Assembly: GCA_003446605.1 (NCBI GenBank)
Contig: DMDF01000147.1
Coordinates: 1-14,885, forward strand
Direction: 5' to 3'
From: Anaerolineaceae bacterium
GTDB lineage: Bacteria; Chloroflexota; Anaerolineae; Anaerolineales; Anaerolineaceae
DNA length: 14,885 bases
The position numbers and the translations under genes were made by a program. The notes beneath the pieces are model-generated. The model had not been told where the DNA came from, did no database searches, and saw only the letters and a program-made list of their open reading frames with translations. Shown here one piece after another: positions 6,180-12,586 of the stretch. How positions within the stretch are numbered: position 1 is the stretch's first letter; each line of letters starts with the position of its first letter.

Positions 6180-7475
6180 TTGTTCAACAACTTTAAGAAA
6201 ACCTATCAAAAATTTGACCCGAAATTTTGGGTTCTCACTGGTGCTTCTTTTATTGACCAGATTGGAGGATCGCTGATCTTCCCATTTTTATCGCTGTACA
6301 TGACTCAAAAATTCAATGTCGGTATGACCGAAGTGGGCACCATGTTCTTGGTCTGGGGATTGGGCGCGGGTGTGTTGGGGAATACCATCGGTGGGGCGTT
6401 AGCTGATAAATTCGGACGAAAAACGAATATGATCTTTGGATTGATTGCCAGTGCCACCAGCGCATTGATGATGGTATTCATTAAAGATATTGTGGTTTTT
6501 TACATCGTTATTGGGGTGATCGGTATCTTTGAGGATATCGCAGGTCCTGCTCGTCAAGCCATGGTGGCTGATCTGGTTCCAGAAAAGGATCGTGCGGATG
6601 CATATGGCATCATGCGTATTGTTTTTAACCTGGCGGTAACCTTTGGTCCGGCGATTGGCGGACTGATGATTGCTAAATCATTTACATTATTGTTCTATAT
6701 TGATTTTTTCATCAGTTTGATCGTGGCATTGATCGTGTTCTTGTTCCTGCCGGAAACCAAGCCAGCTGTGCAGGAAGATCACAAGGAAGAACAGAGCTTC
6801 AAAGACACGTTTAAAGGGTACCGTAAAGTTCTCAATGATAAATTATTTATTGCCTTCGTAGTGGTTTTGATGTTGGAGACGCTCATGTATTTCAACATGA
6901 ACAGTACCCTATCTGTATTCCTGGTAAATTATCGCGGGATCAGCACGACTCAGTTTGGTTATATTCTCAGTCTGAATGCTGCGATGGTGGTTGTGATGCA
7001 GATGTCTTTCACACGGCTTGTCTCCAACTGGAAGCCGATGCTGACCATGGCACTGGGAAATATTTTATATGTGATTGGCTTTAGCATGTATGGTTATGTT
7101 GAGAGTTACAGCATGTTTATCCTGGCGATGGTCATCATCACCATTGGAGAGATGATTATTGCGCCCGTTTCACAATCGATCGTGGCAAATTTTGCCCCTG
7201 AGAATATGCGTGGGCGTTATATGGCTGTCAGTGCCTTTGCCTGGGTGGTACCAACAACCTTTGGTCCATTGGGAGCCGGCTATATCCTTGATAATTTTGA
7301 CCCTCGTCTACTGTGGTTTGTCGCGGGCGGTGTTGGATTGTTGGATGTGCTCGGTTTTCTCACCCTCCATTTCAAGGCAGGGGACAAATTTGAAGAAAGA
7401 CGTAATGGAAAGAAACAAATGATAGAAGGAACAGCTACCGTAACGGTTGAGCCGGAACCAGTGGTGAATGAATAG
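6180..7475 (+). CDS. MFS multidrug-type exporter under attenuator control
   Basis: The 431-residue, roughly twelve-helix product belongs to the drug:H+ antiporter side of the major facilitator family. GGALADKFGRKTNM is motif A in the loop between helices 2 and 3; a second-half counterpart is weaker. The stretch with FNLAVTFGPAIGG resembles motif C, the antiporter motif near helix 5. It lies in the cytoplasmic membrane and probably pumps out a small hydrophobic compound; the substrate cannot be read from sequence. The start is fixed: an in-frame stop at 6162-6164 leaves TTG 6180 as the only start before the conserved first helix, with AAGGAG (6167-6172) seven bases upstream. The leader and attenuator upstream argue that its inducer acts on the ribosome, as with macrolide, lincosamide, phenicol or tetracycline pumps. 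Confidence 0.88.
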   Translation: MFNNFKKTYQKFDPKFWVLTGASFIDQIGGSLIFPFLSLYMTQKFNVGMTEVGTMFLVWGLGAGVLGNTIGGALADKFGRKTNMIFGLIASATSALMMVFIKDIVVFYIVIGVIGIFEDIAGPARQAMVADLVPEKDRADAYGIMRIVFNLAVTFGPAIGGLMIAKSFTLLFYIDFFISLIVALIVFLFLPETKPAVQEDHKEEQSFKDTFKGYRKVLNDKLFIAFVVVLMLETLMYFNMNSTLSVFLVNYRGISTTQFGYILSLNAAMVVVMQMSFTRLVSNWKPMLTMALGNILYVIGFSMYGYVESYSMFILAMVIITIGEMIIAPVSQSIVANFAPENMRGRYMAVSAFAWVVPTTFGPLGAGYILDNFDPRLLWFVAGGVGLLDVLGFLTLHFKAGDKFEERRNGKKQMIEGTATVTVEPEPVVNE

Positions 7476-7480
7476 AACAG

Positions 7481-7516
7481 AAAAGGAGTTGACCGCTATT
7501 GGCACAGCTCCTTTTT
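7481..7516 (+). terminator. Terminator after the MFS exporter gene
   Basis: AAAAGGAG (7481-7488) and CTCCTTTT (7508-7515) form an 8-bp stem with a 19-base loop and end in a T run. It starts six bases after the stop codon and ends the efflux transcript before the sigma-factor gene. Confidence 0.75.
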
Positions 7517-7698
7517 ATTCCTCTACTCATCACCTATTTTTGTTGGTCCATGTTAATTTTTTCCATATTAATAGGTTATTTTCATAAGGCGTATCTTCCC
7601 CTTTGTGTTGATTTATGAGCAAAACTACAGTGTCTTTTGTTAATTTAAATGTGAATATAAAATAATGTAACATTTCAAGAAAAGAGACGTATTACAGT

Positions 7699-8271
7699 AT
7701 GAATCCTAGAATGGATAATCCATCAACCCAACACCAGGAAGATCAAAATGTAAAATTGGCAATGCACGGAAATCGTAACGCTTTTGCCAGCCTCTTTGAT
7801 CAATATTATGCAGCTCTCTACCGCTATTTTTATTTTCATCTGGGAAATCGGCAGGAAGCTGAAGATCTTGCTGGAGTGGTTTTTCTTAAAGCCTGGCAAA
7901 ATCTCAATAAATTCAATCCTGCCAAAGGTACTTTTAAAGCCTGGATATACCGCGTAGCTCACAATGTGTTGATTGATAGCTATCGAAAACAACGGGATGA
8001 GGTACCGATTGATGAGTTTCAGGATGTGATTCATTCGGGGAAAAAGCTCGAGGATACTCTCATCATTAAGCAGCAAACAGAGCTTTTATACAAAGCATTG
8101 AAAACGTTGGATGAGCGGTCACGAGCGGTGATCATTTACCGTTTCATTTCTGGATTTGATCATCATGAAACTGCTCGTCTGGTTGGAATTTCTGAAGGGA
8201 ATGTACGGGTAATTCAGCTGCGCGCCTTACAAAAGGTTAAGAAGTTTTTCGCGGAGGTAGAAAATGCATGA
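7699..8271 (+). CDS. ECF-type RNA polymerase sigma factor
   Basis: The 190-residue product has the two-domain layout of group 4 sigma factors. Region 2 spans residues 28-98, with AFASLFDQYYAALYRYFYF, the acidic QEAEDL (52-57) and TFKAWIYRVAHNVLIDSYRK, which contacts the -10 element and core enzyme. Region 4 spans 128-185, with the helix-turn-helix SGFDHHETARLVGISEGNVRV. No region 3 is present. The ATG has only a weak purine-rich stretch upstream (AAAGAGA); M5 at 7711 is an alternative start. Its last bases overlap the next gene, an anti-sigma-like membrane protein, so the pair is co-translated and presumably opposes each other. Targets are unknown; I could not identify a shared promoter motif that would mark autoregulation. 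Confidence 0.93.
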   Translation: MNPRMDNPSTQHQEDQNVKLAMHGNRNAFASLFDQYYAALYRYFYFHLGNRQEAEDLAGVVFLKAWQNLNKFNPAKGTFKAWIYRVAHNVLIDSYRKQRDEVPIDEFQDVIHSGKKLEDTLIIKQQTELLYKALKTLDERSRAVIIYRFISGFDHHETARLVGISEGNVRVIQLRALQKVKKFFAEVENA

Positions 8272-9436
8272 GCGAAAAAAGAGCAAACAATTTGGGATGA
8301 TGTTGGACGGATATTCGGTAGAAGATGAAGAGCTGCGCAACCTAACCAATACAGCAGATGCGATCATACATACCGCGTCTCTGGTTGAACCCTCTGAAAC
8401 TTCATACCATGCGCAACGTGCTAAATTGATCGAATCCATAATTGGGGAACAGGAATCTGTAACATTTGCTAGAAAAACCCGTACTAAACAGCAAACACAA
8501 GTTCGACCACAAAGGAGATTTGCAATGTCATGGGTTTTTGTTGCAGTAGCTTTATTTGCTCTGGCTGGAGGGTCCGGAGCAGTCTATGCATCCAGCGATA
8601 CTTTACCCGGTGATGCGCTTTATCCGGTCAAGATTGCATCGGAAGATATTCAACTCTTTTTCAGTGATGATGAAGGCGATGTGGATCTGTTGTTGGAATT
8701 CATGGATGAACGTGTAGGTGAAATGGATCGGTTGGTTGCCAGGGATGACCTGGAAAATGCTGGTGTGGCGGTGAATGCCTATGAGAGTCAAATGGAGCAG
8801 TTGACTGCATTGATGATAAAAATGAAGCCAGATGATCCGGTTGAGGGAGACGCATTACACGCAGAAGTACAGAACCGGCTTGAAGAACAGGCACGCCGTA
8901 TGCTCAATATCAATGAAGAAGCTGGTGAGCGATTGCAGATTCGTGAACAAACACAGGATCAGATCAAAACACAGGATAAATTGCAAACTGGAAAAGAAGC
9001 AGAAGAACCCCTGGATGATGAGGTTGTAGATCAGAACGGAAACGGTGGCGAAAATGGCAATGGTCAGCAAAGTACCCCGCAAAGCCAACCGCAGAACGGC
9101 ATGCAGACATCCGTGAATCTACAGACGTACAGTGTTTCCCAAAATGATCGCATTACTCTCCATTTTTCAGCAGATGCTTCAAACGGGGATTTGATAGTGC
9201 GTATGAATGGGGTAGCCTTGACCTGTTCACAAAATCAGCAACAGCTGGTTTGTGAAGGGGCTGCCCCATCTGATGCGGATGTTCTGGTTGAAGTGATTGA
9301 TGCGGAAACCGGTACCGTTTATTTCAACCAATGGATTACATTGCATGGAAAGGGGAATGGGAATGAGTCAGATACCACCAGCGGTGGCAGTGACAATACC
9401 AATGGAGGGAATGGATCCGGCGGAAAGCAGCATTGA
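8264..9436 (+). CDS. Membrane anti-sigma-like protein with DUF5667 and an Asn/Gln-rich tail
   Basis: The 390-residue product starts inside the sigma-factor gene (ATGCATGA overlap) behind a strong GGAGGT. Residues 1-87 are charged and presumably cytosolic; one membrane helix follows at about 88-108. Next is SSDTLPGDALYPVKIASEDIQLFFSDD, the hallmark of DUF5667, and a helical acidic region to about 240. Residues 240-285 are low-complexity Q/N/G/E. A compact domain at about 286-365 has two cysteines 12 residues apart that could form a disulfide outside the cell, and a Gly/Ser/Asn tail follows. DUF5667 proteins are often paired with ECF sigma genes in Gram-positive-like phyla, so a sigma-restraining sensor is likely. 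No canonical zinc anti-sigma H-x3-C-x2-C motif is seen, so inhibition of the sigma is inferred from position. Confidence 0.8.
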   Translation: MHERKKSKQFGMMLDGYSVEDEELRNLTNTADAIIHTASLVEPSETSYHAQRAKLIESIIGEQESVTFARKTRTKQQTQVRPQRRFAMSWVFVAVALFALAGGSGAVYASSDTLPGDALYPVKIASEDIQLFFSDDEGDVDLLLEFMDERVGEMDRLVARDDLENAGVAVNAYESQMEQLTALMIKMKPDDPVEGDALHAEVQNRLEEQARRMLNINEEAGERLQIREQTQDQIKTQDKLQTGKEAEEPLDDEVVDQNGNGGENGNGQQSTPQSQPQNGMQTSVNLQTYSVSQNDRITLHFSADASNGDLIVRMNGVALTCSQNQQQLVCEGAAPSDADVLVEVIDAETGTVYFNQWITLHGKGNGNESDTTSGGSDNTNGGNGSGGKQH

Positions 9437-9452
9437 TGAATGATGCGATTGT

Positions 9453-9492
9453 AAAAAGAGAAGCTCATTGTTGTAGTGGCTTCTCTTTTTTT
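9453..9492 (+). terminator. Terminator after the sigma/anti-sigma pair
   Basis: AAAAAGAGAAGC (9453-9464) and GCTTCTCTTTTT (9479-9490) pair over 12 bp with a 14-base loop and end in a T tract to about 9492. The A-rich left arm pairs with the T tract, so it could also act on the minus strand. Confidence 0.87.
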
Positions 9493-9552
9493 ATTTAAGA
9501 TTTTTTGATTCTAATTTAACGATGAAAGAAATAATCAAATCAGAAATGTATT

Positions 9553-9572
9553 GGTGAAGGAGCTATTTCACC
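9553..9572. repeat. 20-base operator-like inverted repeat upstream of the transporter promoter
   Basis: GGTGAA (9553-9558) and TTCACC (9567-9572) are perfect inverted arms around an 8-base centre that contains the palindrome AGCT. It lies 17 bases before the -35 box of the peptide-transporter promoter and has no T tract, so it looks like a protein-binding site and not a terminator. No matching second copy was seen. Confidence 0.35.
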
Positions 9573-9589
9573 CTAGAACAACCGTCTAG

Positions 9590-9618
9590 TTGAGAACAAT
9601 AGCGATCAACATTACAAT
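9590..9618 (+). promoter_or_regulatory. Promoter of the peptide ABC transporter operon
   Basis: TTGAGA (9590-9595), exactly 17 bases and TACAAT (9613-9618) form a good sigma-70-type promoter. Transcription would start near 9625, leaving a 5' leader of about 115 bases that contains an unused AGGAGGT at 9671-9677. The 302 bases between the anti-sigma and binding-protein genes otherwise hold the terminator at 9453 and the inverted repeat at 9553. Confidence 0.7.
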
Positions 9619-9738
9619 TAATGAAAGTAATATAAATAATGTGATAAAATTCACATTTAAAAATTATGCGAGGAGGTGTCGTTTATAAGTCATTTGTGTT
9701 TTGCAGAAAAATTTAAATGCACAAAAGAAGGAGATAAG

Positions 9739-11418
9739 ATGAGATCATCAAAAAAGATAAAAATGTTGGCGTTACTGATGCTGGTCGCTCTACTAGCCGT
9801 GGCTTGTTCACCTGCTGCAACAACAGAAACACCGGCTGAAACGGCACCATCCGCTGAAGAAGCCGAGACCGAACCTGAAGAAATGGCAGAAGAAACCCCA
9901 GCAACACCTTTGTGGACAAAAGAATTACGGCAGGCTATCGCTGCGGCTATCGATCGGGAGGTTATTGTTGATCGTGTGTTTGAAGGTCGTAACACCCCTG
10001 CCTATGGCATGGTCCCCCCAAGTTATCCTTATGCAACGGAACCGTTCCAGGATAAATATGGAACCCGTGATTTGGAGATGGCGAAACAATTGCTGCAAGA
10101 TGCTGGCTACTCTGAGGATAATCCATTTGTATTTGATTTATGGTATCCCCCAGAACACTACGGAACAACTACTGCCGATGTCATGCAGGTTATTAAAGAA
10201 CAGCTGGAAGAAACTGGCATGATGGTTGTCAATCTTCAATCACAAAACTGGGCTGAATATGTAGATGGTTTTGTGGCTGGCGAAGCACCTTTCTTCATGC
10301 TGGGCTGGTTCCCGGATTTCACCGACCCTGACAACTGGTTAACCCCCTTTGCATCTTGCTTGCAGTCGCCTGACAACGGTGTGAACTACTGCAATGAAGA
10401 AATGGATGCACTATTAATGGAAGCTGCCACTTCAGTTGACCCGGCAAAACGCGAAGAATTGTACCAGCAGATCGGGGAGCTGTATGCGGAAGATGTTCCT
10501 ACAATCCCCCTGTTCTGGGAACCGGAATATATTACATTCCGCACCGGAATTGAAGGTGTAGCAATTGGTGGATCATTCGAATTCAACTACAACGTTCTTA
10601 GTTTTACGGAAGATGCAGCCCCTGCCTCCGGCGACTTTGATACCATCATCATCGGAACAACCGATGAGGTAAATAGTTTAGATGCAGATGATGCCTACGC
10701 AACCCATGACTGGGAAATTATCAAGAATACCGGCATGGCATTAATGGGTTACACCCCCGGAACAACCGAGCTGATTCCTGCAGCAGCTGCTGCATTCCCT
10801 GAAGTCAGTGATGATGGTTTAACTTACACCTTCACACTTAAAGACGGTTTAGCTTTCGCTGACGGAACGCCACTCACTGCAGAAGACTACGTCTATTCAT
10901 GGGATCGCTTGAATGCACTCGAAGGTCAGGTTTCTGGATTGGTTCAGGTTTATGTAGAGAGTGTGGAAGCACCTGATGCAGCCACAGTCGTTTACCACTT
11001 GAAGAGCCCCATTGGTTTCTTCAGTGCTCTGGCAGCCACAGCTCCATTTGTGGCGGTCAATCCTAATACCTTCGCCATGGATGCCATCAATTCCTATCCG
11101 GATACACTGGATGGAATCGGACCCTATCGTATGGTATCAAATGTACCTGGTGAACAATTGGTACTGGAAGCCAACCCATTCTACACGGGTGAAGATGCTG
11201 CGAAAATCAAGAATGTCATCATTAAATACTTTGCTGATCCCACGACCATGGGTAATGCAGTAGAAAAGGGTGAAATTGATATCGCGTGGCGTACTTTAGG
11301 TCCGGTTGAATCAACCCGTTTGTCTGGCATTGAAGGTTTAACTGTCCAAAAAGTGGATGCACCTTCGCTTCGCTACATGGTTTTCAATCATACCTATGTA
11401 TTAGATTCTGCTGAGTAG
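9739..11418 (+). CDS. Circularly permuted peptide-type ABC substrate-binding lipoprotein
   Basis: Residues 1-23 are a lipoprotein signal (basic start, hydrophobic LLMLVALLAVAC, lipid on C23), followed by a Glu/Thr/Pro/Ala-rich linker to about 57. ATG 9739 is chosen because AAGGAG lies five bases upstream and this signal starts there. Residues 58-289 match the usual second half of an SBP_bac_5 protein: ELRQAIAAAIDRE, the D-x-E-M-A-K-Q-L-L-Q-D-A-G-Y block, GWFPDFTDPDNW and DVPTIPLFWEPEYI. After a short joint (290-298), residues 299-559 match the usual first half: DFDTIIIGTTDEVNSLD, DGLTYTFTLKDGL, DGTPLTAEDYVYSWDRL, IGPYRMVSN and MVFNHTY, then stop. All parts are present once, in swapped order. 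Both halves look intact, so it should still fold as one two-lobed receptor. It is first in an operon with permeases and ATPase; the peptide or other ligand is unknown. Confidence 0.9.
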   Translation: MRSSKKIKMLALLMLVALLAVACSPAATTETPAETAPSAEEAETEPEEMAEETPATPLWTKELRQAIAAAIDREVIVDRVFEGRNTPAYGMVPPSYPYATEPFQDKYGTRDLEMAKQLLQDAGYSEDNPFVFDLWYPPEHYGTTTADVMQVIKEQLEETGMMVVNLQSQNWAEYVDGFVAGEAPFFMLGWFPDFTDPDNWLTPFASCLQSPDNGVNYCNEEMDALLMEAATSVDPAKREELYQQIGELYAEDVPTIPLFWEPEYITFRTGIEGVAIGGSFEFNYNVLSFTEDAAPASGDFDTIIIGTTDEVNSLDADDAYATHDWEIIKNTGMALMGYTPGTTELIPAAAAAFPEVSDDGLTYTFTLKDGLAFADGTPLTAEDYVYSWDRLNALEGQVSGLVQVYVESVEAPDAATVVYHLKSPIGFFSALAATAPFVAVNPNTFAMDAINSYPDTLDGIGPYRMVSNVPGEQLVLEANPFYTGEDAAKIKNVIIKYFADPTTMGNAVEKGEIDIAWRTLGPVESTRLSGIEGLTVQKVDAPSLRYMVFNHTYVLDSAE

Positions 11419-11439
11419 AAATACTCTCTGAATAAAAAA

Positions 11440-11463
11440 GGTGAGGGTAGCAATACCCTCACC
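11440..11463 (+). other. Intercistronic stem-loop between the binding-protein and permease genes
   Basis: GGTGAGGGTA (11440-11449) and TACCCTCACC (11454-11463) form a perfect 10-bp stem closed by GCAA, a GNRA-type tetraloop. On the plus strand no T run follows (ATCCCCTTCG), so it should not stop transcription fully; it may protect the 3' end of the binding-protein message and keep that protein more abundant than the permeases. On the minus strand it is followed by six T residues and would be a good terminator there. Confidence 0.75.
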
Positions 11464-11534
11464 ATCCCCTTCGAATTTAGTTTTGAGTTAGCAATTATGT
11501 TTTCTGTTTTTATGGATTGATTGGAGTTATCAGA

Positions 11535-12557
11535 ATGTCATCATCACTGAAAAAATTTTTAGTTACTCGCATTCTACTGACTATACCCATGATTTTGATT
11601 ATGATTACCCTCGTGTTTTTTATCATGAGGGTGCTGCCAGGCGATCCTATTCGCTCGCAACTTGGACCGAGAGTTAGTGAAGAACAAGCGGATCGTCTGC
11701 GGGAACGTCTCGGATTAAATGAACCGATTTTAGTTCAGTATGGAAATTACTTGAAAGATATGCTCACCCTGGATTTTGGTAATGCATTGACCCGGGGAGA
11801 AAGACCGATTCGTGAAGAGTTGGGGGAACGTCTCCCGGCTACATTGGAACTTACCATCCCGGCTATGCTCTTCGCCTCCGTGTTTGGCGTCGGGCTGGGT
11901 GCTTTAGCAGCCAAAAACCGTAAAAAAGCGTCTGATTATGGGATTCGCTTATTTAGTATCTTTATTTATTCTATTCCTATCTTCTTCTTAGGGCTTATCT
12001 TTCAAATCGTGTTTGGCGTACGGCTGGATATGTTACCGCTTTCGGGAAGGATGGATCCGATTTTGCTAACCACTTTTGAATCAAAAACGAATTTTTATAT
12101 CCTTGATTCGATTTTGACTCAAAATTGGGCAGCATTGAAATCAACTCTTCAGCATTTGATCATGCCCTCCATTACATTGGGACTATCGCTCATGGGTGTT
12201 TTTATTCGATTAACACGTGTGAATATGATTGAGATGATCAAATCGGATTTTATAACAGCAGGGAGAGCCCGTGGTATCTCGGAAAATCGCTTAGTTTATA
12301 AACATTCTCTGCTTAACACCTTTATTCCTATTCTGACACTTATTGGTTTACAGACAGCAATGTTGATTGCGGGCGCTGTCTTGACTGAAACAACTTTTTC
12401 ATGGCCTGGAATGGGGCGTTATCTGGTTGACCGTATCGCGCTGCGCGATTATACGGCGGTTCAATCCACCATTGCTGTTTTTGCATTTTTCGTCGCATTT
12501 ATCTCTCTGGTAATGGATATTCTGTATGCTCTTATTGACCCGCGAATTCGTTACTAA
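11535..12557 (+). CDS. dppB: Peptide ABC transporter permease, DppB/OppB type
   Basis: The 340-residue product is a normal-length first permease of a peptide/nickel-type importer. Residues 8-31 form the first membrane helix (LVTRILLTIPMILIMITLVF), followed by the family phrase RVLPGDPIR and an outward segment with RLGLNEPILVQYGNYLKDM and LDFGNAL. Several helices follow, and the cytoplasmic coupling motif ITAGRARGISENRLVYKHSLLN contacts the ATPase. The end WPGMGRYLVDRIALRDYTAVQ and LIDPRIRY is typical. A TTG at 11517 would extend it by six residues; ATG 11535 with GGAG eight bases upstream is the better start. It lies 116 bases after the binding-protein gene, with a stem-loop between, and 29 bases before the partner permease. 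Confidence 0.93.
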   Translation: MSSSLKKFLVTRILLTIPMILIMITLVFFIMRVLPGDPIRSQLGPRVSEEQADRLRERLGLNEPILVQYGNYLKDMLTLDFGNALTRGERPIREELGERLPATLELTIPAMLFASVFGVGLGALAAKNRKKASDYGIRLFSIFIYSIPIFFLGLIFQIVFGVRLDMLPLSGRMDPILLTTFESKTNFYILDSILTQNWAALKSTLQHLIMPSITLGLSLMGVFIRLTRVNMIEMIKSDFITAGRARGISENRLVYKHSLLNTFIPILTLIGLQTAMLIAGAVLTETTFSWPGMGRYLVDRIALRDYTAVQSTIAVFAFFVAFISLVMDILYALIDPRIRY

Positions 12558-12586
12558 CAACAAAATACAAAAATTGGGATTTTATA

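Noticed and set aside
7540..7590. Near-repeat CCATGTTAAT / CCATATTAAT between the MFS and sigma genes
   Set aside because: Two AT-rich 10-mers with one mismatch and no alignment to a promoter are not significant. The region also lacks a convincing promoter for the sigma gene.
9690..9995. Minus-strand ORFs of about 70-100 residues across the signal/linker part of the receptor gene
   Set aside because: They are shadows produced by the repetitive Ala/Glu/Thr/Pro codons of the linker and carry no RBS or family motif.
9739..11418. Half-order swap in the binding protein as an assembly artefact or collapsed tandem genes
   Set aside because: A collapse would need two separate clean in-frame losses, one removing the first half right after the linker and one removing a stop, spacer and signal peptide at 10605-10632. 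The frame is unbroken, the joint is short, and promoter, RBS, signal peptide and 3' hairpin are all in place. It still deserves a long-read check.
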